A stretch of DNA of 64,000 nucleotides from assembly GCF_050015995.1 (NCBI RefSeq), contig NZ_JBNHEP010000001.1:8625-72624 (forward strand). Reading direction: 5' to 3'. Shown here in pieces: positions 27,590-36,767 of this stretch. This DNA comes from Trichodesmium sp050015995 (GTDB lineage Bacteria; Cyanobacteriota; Cyanobacteriia; Cyanobacteriales; Microcoleaceae). The notes under the pieces were generated by a model. That model had not been told where the DNA came from. It saw nothing but the letters and a program-made list of their open reading frames with translations, and did not search any database. The position numbers and the translations under genes are program-made. The first letter of the stretch is position 1, and the number at the start of each line of letters is the position of its first letter.

Positions 27590-28110
27590 GGGTGTGTTAA
27601 CATCCTCCTCAGCCTCAAGGTGCGGATATTCCTACCGAGCGTGAGCTTCCTCGGTGGCTTAACATTTCATTGGCTACTGCTTTTCATGTAGCGCAGCGAA
27701 ACTTGACGCTAGTCTTACGCTGGCGGCCACATCTGTTTTTTGTCTCAGACTGCACACCCGCGACTAATATATTTATTGCTGCATTTTCATCACGGTCGTG
27801 TTTTGCACCATAGTTAAGACATTCCCACTATCTAAGTGAAAGGTCTAACTTACCACCTTTAAACCCAAAATACGAAGAAGTTCGAGATGTTGGTTCCTAA
27901 CGATTAATTACTCTGAAATTACGACCATATTTTTCTGCTTTTCGTTCCAAAAAAGTCGTAAATTTTCTCCATCCTAAATCACTAATACTTCTAGATAATT
28001 TACGATTTCTTGGCAAGCGTTCCCTTGCGACTATCGCCGTCGTGGGCTAGCGTCGCTTTTTAACCATGAAAGATATATTCAAATCTTCTAAAATAATTCT
28101 TTGGTTTTCA
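27590..28110 (-). pseudogene. tnpB (IS605 OrfB) C-terminal remnant
   Basis: On the minus strand the frame reads RIILEDLNISFMVK, then an out-of-place GC-rich insert, then RKLSRSISDLGWRKF, a stop, GFKGGKLDLSLR, a second stop in place of the usual Glu, WECLNYGAKHDRDENAAINI, then the right-end sequence (GTTAACATCCTCC at 27595). TnpB is an RNA-guided RuvC nuclease. The acids of the second and third RuvC motifs (ED, DRDEN) are still readable, but the zinc-finger cysteines are gone (TSSYFGF, CLNYG) and two in-frame stops plus the insert make it dead. The insert at about 28014-28062 (CGTTCCCTTGCGACTATCGC core) is a dispersed GC-rich repeat. Confidence 0.85.
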
Positions 28111-28317
28111 CGAATTCTTGCAGACATAGGGAGTGACTGTAGAGATGTTTTCCCCCATAATACTTCTGGCCAGGAGGCAGATTCTCAAGAAAAAAAAATT
28201 CTCCTGAGTTTATCCTCGGTCTTCCCGACTTCCAGCAGTTCACGCAGCGTCTCCGTCAAGAAAAGGCTGTTAAATTTTTTTTAATAAATTTCTCAATAGT
28301 TTGTTACAATAAGTACA

Positions 28318-28452
28318 TACAACAAAGTGAGACCTATAACCCGCTAAACGCTGCGAACTTGGGAATGCGTAGCTAAAGGTTAATCTCACAGAAGTAACAA
28401 CGGAATATTTTAAGACCTAGGCCAGTTTTCCTAAACTGGTCTTTATTTTTTA
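28318..28452 (+). ncRNA. Candidate structured RNA or leader with terminator
   Basis: A TACAAT box lies at about 28304-28309. The presumed transcript has an outer helix GTGAGACCT (28328-28336) pairing with AGG...TCTCAC (28376-28390), an inner helix GCTA...CGC with GCG-TAGC, and then a hairpin CCAGTTT/AAACTGG followed by TCTTTATTTTTTATTT, a good intrinsic terminator at about 28414-28452. I cannot match it to a known riboswitch class. The first gene on this strand downstream is cysH, 370 bases away, with a dispersed repeat lying between. Alternatively it is part of the left end of the neighbouring tnpB remnant. Confidence 0.4.
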
Positions 28453-28479
28453 TTTAGGGCTGGCTGATTAACTATCAAA

Positions 28480-28655
28480 GCATTGACAGATCGAGGCAAG
28501 TACCTTTTTGGGTCGAAAAAGCTAAAAAAGTTAGCATTTTGGGCAGACAAGGGCAGAAAAATCAAGGGATAATTCTTCTGACTACCTCCTCTATAATTCC
28601 TATTTATCCTGACTCCTACTCTTATCAAAAGACTTTTTCCGCAAACTCTATTTAT
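28480..28655. repeat. Dispersed repeat with CAGAAAAATCAAGGGA core
   Basis: About 175 bases shared, with many changes, with 23300-23475 and, inverted, 36440-36710; a weaker relative lies at 29795-29950. Common blocks: TTTTTAGGTCGAAAAA, AAAAAGTTAGCATTTT, CAGAAAAATCAAGGGA, CTCCTCTATAATTCC, AAAGACTTTTTCCGCAAAC. Non-coding. Confidence 0.6.
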
Positions 28656-28819
28656 TTATTATACCACAAAAAAAGCTTTTTGTAACACGATATCATCTGT
28701 AGAGAAAAAATAGTATCAATAAAGACCGAAATAGTATCAATTATATCTCATTCAAGGGTTGTTAGTAACGTATGATAAATTATAAACCCCTATACCGAGA
28801 ATTTTATTGGTAATAACTT

Positions 28820-29623
28820 ATGTTACATAATAGTCCAATTGCACTTCAAGAACACAAACAATACAATCATCAAAATTACAGATATCTACCAGAACTGAAT
28901 CTTGAGGCTGTCAACCAGGAGCTTGGCCAAGCAGATGCTCATACTTTGGTGAAGTGGGGATATGAAACTTTTGGGGAAGGTCTGATTATGAGTACCAGTT
29001 TTGGTATCCAGGCTGCTGTTATGTTGCATCTAGTTACAAGTATTGCGCCTAATATTCCTGTTGTCTGGGTTGATACAGGATACTTGCCAGCTGAAACCTA
29101 TAGATTTGCTGAAGAGTTGACAGAACGACTTAAACTTAATCTGAAAGTATATCAGTCCCCTATTAGTCCAGCTCGGATGGAAGCTTTATATGGCCGACTT
29201 TGGAATGAAAAAGATGTTGATGCTCTCAACCGCTATGACCAAATACGCAAGGTAGAACCTATGCAACGAGCATTGAAAGAGCTTAGGGCGACTGGTTGGT
29301 TGGCTGGGTTAAGGGGAGACCAAACCAAGCACCGTCAAGGTTTAGCTCGAATTGGTAAACAGTCGGGTATATACAAGATTCTACCAATACTTGGTTGGAA
29401 TGCACGGGATATTTATCAATATTTGACTGCTCACGATTTACCTTATCATCCATTTTTCGATTTGGGATACACTACTGTGGGAGATTGGCATTCTAGTCGG
29501 CCTCTGACTGCTGATGATACAGATGAACGTGATACCCGCTTTCATGGCCTTAAGCAGGAGTGTGGGCTACATTTGCCTCAAACACAGGCTGAAGCTCAAA
29601 GTCTTGATTCTAGTTCATTGTAA
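28820..29623 (+). CDS. cysH: Phosphoadenylyl-sulfate (PAPS) reductase
   Basis: 267 residues. Family blocks: STSFGIQAAVMLHL (nucleotide-binding loop), VVWVDTGYLPAETYRFAE, GLRGDQTKHRQGL, WNARDIYQYL, and RDTRFHGLKQECGLHLP with the catalytic cysteine in ECGLH. It lacks the extra CC pairs that carry the iron-sulfur cluster in APS reductases, so it should use PAPS and reduce it to sulfite with thioredoxin. It acts in the cytoplasm in assimilatory sulfate reduction. Intact, full length. A candidate RNA leader lies upstream at 28318-28452. Confidence 0.94.
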   Translation: MLHNSPIALQEHKQYNHQNYRYLPELNLEAVNQELGQADAHTLVKWGYETFGEGLIMSTSFGIQAAVMLHLVTSIAPNIPVVWVDTGYLPAETYRFAEELTERLKLNLKVYQSPISPARMEALYGRLWNEKDVDALNRYDQIRKVEPMQRALKELRATGWLAGLRGDQTKHRQGLARIGKQSGIYKILPILGWNARDIYQYLTAHDLPYHPFFDLGYTTVGDWHSSRPLTADDTDERDTRFHGLKQECGLHLPQTQAEAQSLDSSSL

Positions 29624-30249
29624 TTAATTTGATTAGGAGTCGTGTGAGAATAACCATTAGAGTTTTTTTGATGGAAGCTAGATTTAACAACCTATTTCAG
29701 ATAAAATTTGTAGAACTTATTTTTACATGATGCCTTGGCGTCAGATTATCGTTGCTAGGTTCCAAAGGTGTGAGGTGTTAGGTTTTAAAAGCATTTTACA
29801 GATAAAGGCTGAAGAATTTTTTCGGAAAAAAATTTTAAGCTTTTAGCCCCTGTCGCTCAAAATGTGAGAATTTTTTTGTGGAAGAGCTAAAAAATCTCAG
29901 ACAATTCTTCTCTTTTTCTTAGATACCCATTTATCCTAACTTCTGACTCCTGACTACAATACCTTTTTTTGCTTAAATCCACATTAAATGCAATCTAAAA
30001 CCTAACACCAATTTAATAAATATTTGCTACAAATAGTTAGGGGATTTTTTATGATTCAGTAGTCAGAATGAATAGCTTTGATACCATTTCTTAGTTCATC
30101 ACTTATCTTATCTTATTAGTCAAATATACATCTTCTGTAAAGTCTTTTGATAGGCTTTATTATTCGTAAAATTATTTTTTCACGCTTGGTATCATACCTA
30201 AAATCTAGAATAGAATCTTTTTCAATTACTGCCTGGCTAAAGTCTTTAT
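29624..30249. repeat. Spacer with degenerate repeats
   Basis: No gene seen. About 29795-29950 is a weak copy of the CAGAAAAATC repeat family. About 30005-30193 matches 23640-23820 (TTTGCTACAAATAGTTAGG, ATTCGTAAAATTATTTTTTC, TTGGTATCA). These look like decayed elements. Confidence 0.5.
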
Positions 30250-31098
30250 TTATTTCAAAGCTTCAGCATGATAACGAATATGCTCTTCGATAAAAGATGC
30301 AATGAAATAATAGCTATGATCGTAATTTTCTTGCATTCTTAAAGTTAGTGGTAAGCCAACTTTTTGACAGGTATTTTCAAAGACTTCTGGGAGTAATTGC
30401 TTTTGAGCTAAAAAAGGATCGGCAGTTCCTACATCAATTAAAATAGGATGATTATAATCAGAAGTTAAAACTAATTCACTAGCATCATAATTACGCCAAT
30501 TTTCTTGGTTTGTACCTAAATAATTGGTAAAAGCTTTTTGACCCCAAGGGCAACTCATAGGTGCTGCAATTGGAGCAAAAGCCGAAACAGATTGATATTT
30601 TTCAGGATTTTTTAAAGCACAAATTAATGCTCCATGACCTCCCATCGAGTGACCGAAAATACTTTGCTTATCTGGTTGTACTAGAAAATTTCTAGCAATA
30701 ATTTCTGGTAATTCTTCGACTACATAACTATACATTTGATAATATTTTTTCCACGGTTCTGCAGTGGCATTAATATAGAATCCTGCACCTGTACCTAAAT
30801 CCCAATCATCATTCTCTCCAGCAATACCAGTATTACGTGGGCTTGTATCTGGTGCAATTAAAATTAATCCATATTTATTAGCAAATTGTTGCGCTCCTGC
30901 TTTAACCATAAAATTCTCTTCAGTACAGGTTAAACCAGACAGAAAATAAAGGATTGGTAGGGGTTTTGATTTGGCTTGCGGTGGTTGATAAATTGAGAAA
31001 CGCATCTCAATATTACAGGTGGAAGATGAGTGGAAATAATAGCTGACTTTGCCACCAAAGCATTGATGTTGTTTAACCAGGTTAATTTTTGTAGACAT
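30250..31098 (-). CDS. S-formylglutathione hydrolase
   Basis: 282 residues, the usual length of FghA/FrmB. An alpha/beta hydrolase of the esterase D type: ILYFLSGLTCTEENF at about 48-62, PDTSPRNTGIAGENDDWDLG at about 81-100, nucleophile Ser in GHSMGGHGA at about 149-157, Asp in DVGTADPF, and His in NYDHSYYF. It hydrolyses S-formylglutathione to formate and glutathione in formaldehyde detoxification. It acts in the cytoplasm. No alcohol dehydrogenase partner in this window. All catalytic residues are present. Confidence 0.94.
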   Translation of the reverse strand: MSTKINLVKQHQCFGGKVSYYFHSSSTCNIEMRFSIYQPPQAKSKPLPILYFLSGLTCTEENFMVKAGAQQFANKYGLILIAPDTSPRNTGIAGENDDWDLGTGAGFYINATAEPWKKYYQMYSYVVEELPEIIARNFLVQPDKQSIFGHSMGGHGALICALKNPEKYQSVSAFAPIAAPMSCPWGQKAFTNYLGTNQENWRNYDASELVLTSDYNHPILIDVGTADPFLAQKQLLPEVFENTCQKVGLPLTLRMQENYDHSYYFIASFIEEHIRYHAEALK

Positions 31099-31890
31099 AA
31101 GTCATTTTAGTTAGTAGTCAGTAGTCAGTAGTTAGTAGTCAGTAGCCCTAGGGGCGATTCGCGAATCGCCCCTACAGTAGAAGATACTAAATCAATACAT
31201 TCTACTCTTTTCAGGAATTTAGCACTCAACTACCTACACACTTCGTGCATAACCCTGTAGATGATTAGATTGTATGTGTAATTAAACAGATTTGATATTA
31301 TACCAATTCCCATGAATTAATACTAGACTTAGGTAAAACTTCAGTTATTAATTAATTAACACAAGCCCATGGAATCTTTTTGCTAATTTGAGCTAATTTA
31401 ATGTTAATTATTTATATTTTTACCGAATAATTAATAATTAAATAATTAAATAATTCAGCTTTGTTAGCTTCTCCTTGGATAGGGAAAAAAGCGGTCGTTT
31501 GCGGAGCAGTCCGTCAGGATGGGATGCCGAGGTCTCCTCGGCATATCCAATCGACCAAGACAGCGGTTGTTTGCGGAGCAGTCCGTAGGATGGGATAGAT
31601 AGGTGACCTAACAATATCCAATCAACCAAGAGAAATTTATTTTTTTCCTTTTACTCAATCCTCTCCCTAAAAGGGAGAGGTAATTATCCATTATCCATTA
31701 TCCATTATCCATTATCCATTATCCATTATCCATTATCCATATCCCCTTTTTTAGATTTACTTTAAAAACAATCTCTCAGACTTTTTTGAGACAAATCTTA
31801 TTAAATAATTAACTATTCTGTAATTATCTGCTAGGAGATTGTAGTAATGATTAATTAAATTACCATTTTTATGGAGAATTGGATAATATT
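31099..31890. repeat. Repeat-filled spacer upstream of the RNase III-like gene
   Basis: GTAGTCA heptamers lie at 31108-31145. A hairpin with GGGGCGATTCGCGAATCGCC lies at about 31150-31175 (perfectly palindromic over its centre). About 31306-31425 matches 23478-23615. Two tandem 75-base units at about 31486-31630 share TTTGCGGAGCAGTCCGT. Eight ATTATCC heptamers lie at 31682-31740, followed by a MITE-end-like ACAATCTCT at 31767. An open frame through the 75-base units is repeat-derived. Confidence 0.5.
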
Positions 31891-32520
31891 ATGGGCTTAA
31901 ATATTGAGGCTGTAAAAAAAGTGAGTATAGCCATCCCCCAATTTCAACATCCTGAACTTTTGGAGATTGCTCTAACTCATCCAAATCACATTTATGATGG
32001 GACTAATATTATTAGGCCAGAACAAAAACAACAGGCTCTAGAGCATCAGGGTTTGGCCAACTTGGGCTATGTTGTTTTTTGTCGAATTGTTAGTAACTAT
32101 TTATCAGACAATTTTTCTAGTTTAGGTAAGGCAACTCTGACTGTTATAGAAAGCGATCTTGTCAGTAGAAATATGCTGTCTGAATTTGCTAGAGATTTAA
32201 AGTTGAGGGAGTTTTCTTTATTGGGAAAAAGTTATAAATGGAAGCATAAAAGTGAGCAGAATAAAATTTTAGCTCAAATGTTTGAAGCTCTAATAGGTGC
32301 AATTTATTTGGAGTTTGACCGAGATTTAGAACGGACTTATGATTGGTTAGTTGAATATTGTATTGCCAAAGCAGTTAATCATATTTTGACTGCTGCATTT
32401 AAAGATGATTCAGATTTAGAAACAGATTTTCAACTGATAGATTGGATTGAGGTTTTAAAATTACCTTTATTAAATCCAAAGAGTTTATATAGAAAAAATA
32501 ATCCCTTGCTTGAATGTTAA
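31891..32520 (+). CDS. RNase III-like domain protein lacking catalytic acids
   Basis: 209 residues from the ATG at 31891 (GGAG 14 bases upstream; a TTG 12 bases earlier is too close to the ribosome site). The fold is readable as an RNase III domain: LLEIALTHPNHIYDG, the signature region LEHQGLANLGYVVF at 50-63, and NKILAQMFEALIGAIYLEF at about 124-142. In active RNase III the signature is NERLEFLGDxxL; here the three acids are Gln53, Ala56 and Tyr60, and the later Asp is Gln129 while Glu132 remains. No dsRNA-binding domain follows. Metal-dependent cleavage therefore looks impossible; a binding or structural role is possible. The gene is intact and so probably kept by selection. Confidence 0.75.
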   Translation: MGLNIEAVKKVSIAIPQFQHPELLEIALTHPNHIYDGTNIIRPEQKQQALEHQGLANLGYVVFCRIVSNYLSDNFSSLGKATLTVIESDLVSRNMLSEFARDLKLREFSLLGKSYKWKHKSEQNKILAQMFEALIGAIYLEFDRDLERTYDWLVEYCIAKAVNHILTAAFKDDSDLETDFQLIDWIEVLKLPLLNPKSLYRKNNPLLEC

Positions 32521-33458
32521 TCAAATTATTGTTGATTGTAGTTTTAGTTGTAGGTTGGGTTTTGGCTGTCGCCGACATGAAAAGCGGCAGCGCAATCCAA
32601 GAAAAACTCTACGGTATCTTGATACATTGCTTCAATCCACAACCTAAAAATACTGTGGCAATCAGGAATGATTTTGATAGATATTTAAGAACAATTAAGA
32701 GCAATCAAAATCTTTTTATATTCTGACTCCTGAGTTCTAAGTTCTAATTACGACTAAAATCTTACAACTGAAATATGATTGTTATATAGCACTATGCAAA
32801 TATTTGTTTGACTGTTGTAAAACTTCAAATCTATTACCTGTAAAGTTTTTACTCAAGCTGACTGCTGAGTGCTGAATACTTATAGCTATAATCTTGAATT
32901 TGAATTTTTGAGTTGACAGTATTAGGTTTTTTTGCCTGAACCCAACCTACAAATATTATCTTTCAATTTTTGAGTTTGAACTTGGAACTTTTGAGTTGAC
33001 AGTATTAGGTTTTTTTGCCTGAACCCAACCTACAAATATTATCTAATTTTCGACTTGAAACTTGGAAATTTTATAGTGCTTTTCAGATAGATGAAGCAGA
33101 TAGTCAAAATAAAAACGTTGTCAGTACTTTCCATGGAACGAGTGTGGTCTACCCATAAAAAAACCCTTCTAAGTTGACAATGTTGGGTTTTGTTACCTCA
33201 ACCCAACCTACAAATATTATCTAATTTTCGACTTGAAACTTGGAAATTTTATAGTGCTTTTCAGATAGATGAAGCAGATAGTCAAAATAAAAACGTTGTC
33301 AGTACTTTCCATGGAACGAGTGTGGTCTACCCATAAAAAAACCCTTCTAAGTTGACAATGTTGGGTTTTGTTACCTCAACCCAACCTACAAATATTATCT
33401 TTTAATTTTTGAGTTTGAACTTGGAAATTTTGAGTTGACAATGTTAGGTTTTGTTACC
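32521..33458. repeat. Spacer with a perfect 178-bp tandem duplication
   Basis: 33041-33218 and 33219-33396 appear identical base for base. Shorter, similar units with TTGAGTTGACAGTATTAGG and ACCCAACCTACAAATATTAT lie on both sides (about 32895-33040 and 33397-33478). Each 178-bp unit has a TTCCATGGAA palindrome and TTGGGTTTTGTTACCTCAAC hairpin arms. About 32560-32605 is a GC-rich insert (GTCGCCGACATGAAAAGCGG). No gene. Confidence 0.8.
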
Positions 33459-33647
33459 TCAAGCCAACCTACAAAAATAATCCGTGCATCCCTGTGAAAA
33501 ATTATTTTTATGCTTCTGCCTTCTTGAAAAAGTTACAACACAAGGTTCGTAAAGTACCAAAAAATCACCTCTTTGCTTAACCATCCACCCAAAAGCTGTG
33601 GATCTGGAGCGAGGAGTAGACCATAATGCAATTATTTTTTGATCCAT
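33459..33647 (-). pseudogene. Sulfotransferase N-terminal fragment
   Basis: From the ATG at 33647 the frame reads MDQKIIALWSTPRSRSTAF, then GWMVKQRGDF and LVLYEP, the 5'-phosphosulfate-binding loop and next block of cyanobacterial sulfotransferase-family proteins. After about residue 36 the sequence turns into unrelated spacer repeats and soon stops. A full-length member has 230 or more residues, so only the first sixth is left. A remnant; no function expected. Confidence 0.75.
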
Positions 33648-33778
33648 TATTACTCTAATCAGAAGATTTAGTAACAGAAATAATATTTGTTGTTTGTCAA
33701 ATATCATCAAGATTGGCAACTTTGCCTGTCCCGTTTGTTATATTTATTGTACACACAATCTCTAATAATGTAAAAATT

Positions 33779-35536
33779 ATGAAAATAGCGATCGCTCAAC
33801 TTAACCCTATTATTGGTGATATTTCCGGCAATGCTAAATTAATTTTAGAAGCTGCCAAAAAAGCACAAATTTTAGATGCTAAGTTGATGATAACTCCAGA
33901 ATTATCATTGATAGGTTATCCGCCACGAGATTTATTAATTTATCCTAGTTTGATTGAAGCTGCTGGTGTGGAATTAGAAAAGTTAGCTCAAGATTTACCA
34001 TCAGAAATAGCTGTTTTAGTAGGAACTGTAATTTTTAATTCTCAAGCTGCTCAAAATGGAGAAAAATCATTATTTAATAGTGCAGCTTTATTAGCCAATG
34101 GAAAAGTCAAACAAATATTTCATAAACGGCTTTTACCTACTTATGATGTCTTTGACGAAGACCGATATTTTGAGCCTGGTAAAAGTAGCGATTTTTTCAC
34201 ATTAGACACTTCTCCCGAAAGCTCAGAATCTTCAGTTAAAGTAGGCGTAACTATCTGCGAAGATTTGTGGAATGATGCAGAATTTTGGGGAAAGCGAAAT
34301 TATACTTGCGACCCCATGAAAGAATTAGCCGAGCAACAGGTTGATTTTGTGATTAATATGTCAGCTTCTCCCTATCGAGTTAGGAAACAAAAATTGCGAG
34401 AAGCAATGTTAGAACATAGTACTAATCGTTATCAAATACCAATTATTTATGTCAATCAAGTAGGTGGGAATGACGATTTAATTTTTGATGGTTGTAGTGT
34501 GGTTTTTAATTCTGCTGGGAATGTTATTTATCGTGCTAAACCTTTTGAGACAAATTTGGCAGTTGTAGAATTTAATTCGGCAAAAAAAGATTTAATCTCA
34601 GTGAATTTTGAAAGTATAAATCTGCCAGAAAGCGAAGATGAAGAAATTTGGTCTGCTTTAGTTTTAGGCGTAAAAGATTATGTGCGGAAGTGTGGTTTTT
34701 CCAAAGTTGTCCTGGGTTTAAGTGGAGGAATAGATTCTGCTTTAGTCGCAGCGATCGCTACTGCTGCATTAGGAAAGGAAAATGTTTTTGTTATTTTAAT
34801 GCCTTCTCCCTACAGTTCGGAGCATTCTGTGAAAGATGCTGATGCTTTAGTAGAAAATTTGGGTATTCCTAAACAAATTATATCTATTGGGGATTTAATG
34901 AAAGGTTATGATAATAGTTTGGCAGATTTATTTGCAGATACAAATTTTGGCATTGCTGAAGAAAATATTCAATCTCGAATTCGTGGAAATTTATTAATGG
35001 CTATTTCTAATAAGTTTGGTCATTTACTATTATCTACAGGCAATAAGTCAGAAATGGCAGTTGGTTATTGCACACTTTATGGTGATATGAATGGTGGATT
35101 AGCTGTAATTTCAGATGTGCCAAAAACTCGCGTTTATTCTCTGTGTCGTTGGTTGAATGAACAGGCAGTTAATAGCAATAAAAAATTCTATGGAGCCGAA
35201 AATTTACTAATTACTCAAAAGCAAAATATTATTCCCGAAAATATTATAACTAAAGCTCCAAGTGCTGAATTAAAAGAAGATCAAAAAGACCAAGATTCCT
35301 TACCTGCTTACGAAGTATTAGATGAGATCTTATTTCGCTTAGTAGAAAACTGCGAATCCTTAGACGAAATTATAGCAGCAGGACATGATTCAGAAGTAGT
35401 AAATAAAGTAGTAAAATTAGTCATGCGGGCAGAATTTAAACGTAGACAAGCACCTCCGGGGCTGAAGATTAGCGAGCGAGCTTTTGGCACAGGTTGGCGG
35501 ATGCCTATTGCTAAGAAATTAACAATTAATAATTAA
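33779..35536 (+). CDS. nadE: Glutamine-dependent NAD+ synthetase
   Basis: 585 residues from the ATG at 33779 (MKIAIAQLNPIIGDISGN), which matches the family start; a longer frame opens 22 codons upstream but is not needed. Residues 1-270 are a nitrilase-like glutaminase with the Glu-Lys-Cys triad in TPELSLIGYPPRD, HKRLLPTYDVFDE and VGVTICEDLWN. Residues 300-585 are the synthetase domain with the ATP loop LGLSGGIDSALVAAIA, then STGNKSEMAVGYCTLYGD and KAPSAELKEDQKDQDSLP. It makes NAD+ from deamido-NAD+ using ammonia from glutamine, the last step of NAD synthesis. Intact. Confidence 0.96.
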   Translation: MKIAIAQLNPIIGDISGNAKLILEAAKKAQILDAKLMITPELSLIGYPPRDLLIYPSLIEAAGVELEKLAQDLPSEIAVLVGTVIFNSQAAQNGEKSLFNSAALLANGKVKQIFHKRLLPTYDVFDEDRYFEPGKSSDFFTLDTSPESSESSVKVGVTICEDLWNDAEFWGKRNYTCDPMKELAEQQVDFVINMSASPYRVRKQKLREAMLEHSTNRYQIPIIYVNQVGGNDDLIFDGCSVVFNSAGNVIYRAKPFETNLAVVEFNSAKKDLISVNFESINLPESEDEEIWSALVLGVKDYVRKCGFSKVVLGLSGGIDSALVAAIATAALGKENVFVILMPSPYSSEHSVKDADALVENLGIPKQIISIGDLMKGYDNSLADLFADTNFGIAEENIQSRIRGNLLMAISNKFGHLLLSTGNKSEMAVGYCTLYGDMNGGLAVISDVPKTRVYSLCRWLNEQAVNSNKKFYGAENLLITQKQNIIPENIITKAPSAELKEDQKDQDSLPAYEVLDEILFRLVENCESLDEIIAAGHDSEVVNKVVKLVMRAEFKRRQAPPGLKISERAFGTGWRMPIAKKLTINN

Positions 35537-35910
35537 TAATTACCTTTTCTGATAACCGATAGGATTGGGCTAAAATGATTTTTTTTCTTTTTTCTTTTTT
35601 CTCCATGAATGGAGAGACTTTATACCTTAATGTTTCGGTAAATTTTCAGAAATTAAAAGTTATATTATATGAATTTATGGATAATATCAAGTAACATTCA
35701 TTAACCACAATGTAGGGACGTTTTCGGCTAAGAGCCGACATGAAACTTATAGCGAGCGCGACATGAAACGCATTCTTGTTATGCAACGTCCCTACGAGGT
35801 TGGGAAAAGATTTTTTATTATGTTTTTCTTTCACTATTCTCTGTTATATGTTCCCTGTATCGTGACTGTAGCAATATTTTATGAAATTGGTATTAAACTC
35901 AGAGAATGAG
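35537..35910. repeat. Spacer with dispersed repeat also found inside the group II intron
   Basis: About 35525-35645 (AATAATTAATAATTACC, GATAGGATTGGG, TTTTTTCTCC, ACCTTAATGTTTCGGTAAA) matches the segment at 60121-60262 inside the intron. About 35712-35812 is a GTAGGGACGTT...AACGTCCCTAC hairpin with a GC-rich centre. No gene. Confidence 0.6.
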
Positions 35911-36441
35911 ATGGCAAACTATGTCTATATAGCAACAAGCTTAGATGGATTTATAGCTACAAGTAATGGGGAATTAGATTGGCTAGAAGAATTACCAAAC
36001 CCCGAAAAAAGCGATTATGGATTTGCTGAATTTATGAATAATATGGATGCTGTAGTGATGGGAAGAAAAACCTTCTCAAAGGTTTTAACTTTTGAGCAAT
36101 GGGTTTATGATAAACCTGTTTTTGTATTAAGTAATAGTCTCACCAAGCTTCCAGAAAGCATTGTTGGTAAAGCTGAAATTGTTAGTGGGGATATAAAGAG
36201 ACTAATCATTCAATTGAATCAAAAAGGATATCAAAATTTATACATTGATGGAGGTAGAGTAATACAAAGTTTTCTTCAAAAAGACCTTATTGATGAAATG
36301 ATTATTACTCGCGTTCCAATTCTTCTAGGAAAAGGATTTCCTTTATTTGGTAAACTAGAACAACATCTTCAGTTCAAGCACAAAAAAACGGAGATATACA
36401 ATAATACTCTGGTCAAAAGCCACTATATACGAGATAGATAA
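35911..36441 (+). CDS. Dihydrofolate reductase-family protein (RibD C-terminal-like)
   Basis: 176 residues from the ATG at 35911 (MANYVYIATSLDGFIA), the usual family start; an in-frame ATG at 35881 lies in repeat-like sequence and is less likely. Family blocks: SLDGFIA, the acidic LDWLEELPNPE, MDAVVMGRKTFSKVL, KPVFVLSNSL, YQNLYIDGGRVIQSFLQ and EMIITRVPILLGKGFPLFG. It has an NADPH-dependent DHFR-like reductase fold. Such stand-alone proteins are seldom the folate enzyme; substrate unknown. Cytoplasmic. Intact. Confidence 0.85.
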   Translation: MANYVYIATSLDGFIATSNGELDWLEELPNPEKSDYGFAEFMNNMDAVVMGRKTFSKVLTFEQWVYDKPVFVLSNSLTKLPESIVGKAEIVSGDIKRLIIQLNQKGYQNLYIDGGRVIQSFLQKDLIDEMIITRVPILLGKGFPLFGKLEQHLQFKHKKTEIYNNTLVKSHYIRDR

Positions 36442-36767
36442 AAGTAATTAGGGTTTGCTGAAAAAATCTTTTTAAGGAGTAGGAGAGTGGGTAGGGACGT
36501 TCGCATTTTTGTTATGCAACGTCCGTACAGAGTAGTTAGGAGAAACGAGGAATTATAGAGGAAATAGTCGGATATGAAAGTCCCTTGATTTTTCTGCTAT
36601 CTCCCCTGTCTTTTATGCTAACTTTTTGAGCGAAATCAACTGAAAACCAGACACTTTTTTCGACCTAAAAAAACTCAAATCTTTATCTGTCAGCGCTTTT
36701 ATATTTGATCGGTAAGCCCTAATTACTAAGCATATTTTTAGCTAGATTGCAAAAGGAATATTAATAA
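36442..36767. repeat. Spacer with inverted copy of the CAGAAAAATCAAGGGA repeat
   Basis: About 36440-36710 is the reverse complement of the family at 23300-23475 and 28480-28655 (TCCCTTGATTTTTCTGC, GGAATTATAGAGGA, AAAAAGTGTCTGG-like blocks), with GTAGGGACG hairpin sequence added at about 36490-36530. AAAGGA at 36752-36757 is the ribosome site of the next gene. Confidence 0.55.

Noticed and set aside
28066..28284. 72-residue open frame on the plus strand
   Set aside because: It is antisense to the tnpB remnant and starts in its RIILEDLN block; no features of its own.
28376..28400. TAGCTAAAGG resemblance to the SAM-II riboswitch end
   Set aside because: Only about ten bases resemble it; the pseudoknot partner sequence and the compact H-type layout are missing.
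31438..31629. 63-residue open frame on the minus strand
   Set aside because: Made of the two 75-base tandem units; the repeated protein sequence mirrors the DNA repeat only.
32514..32726. 70-residue open frame overlapping the end of the RNase III-like gene
   Set aside because: It runs through a GC-rich dispersed repeat and lacks a family pattern; a hydrophobic start alone is not enough.
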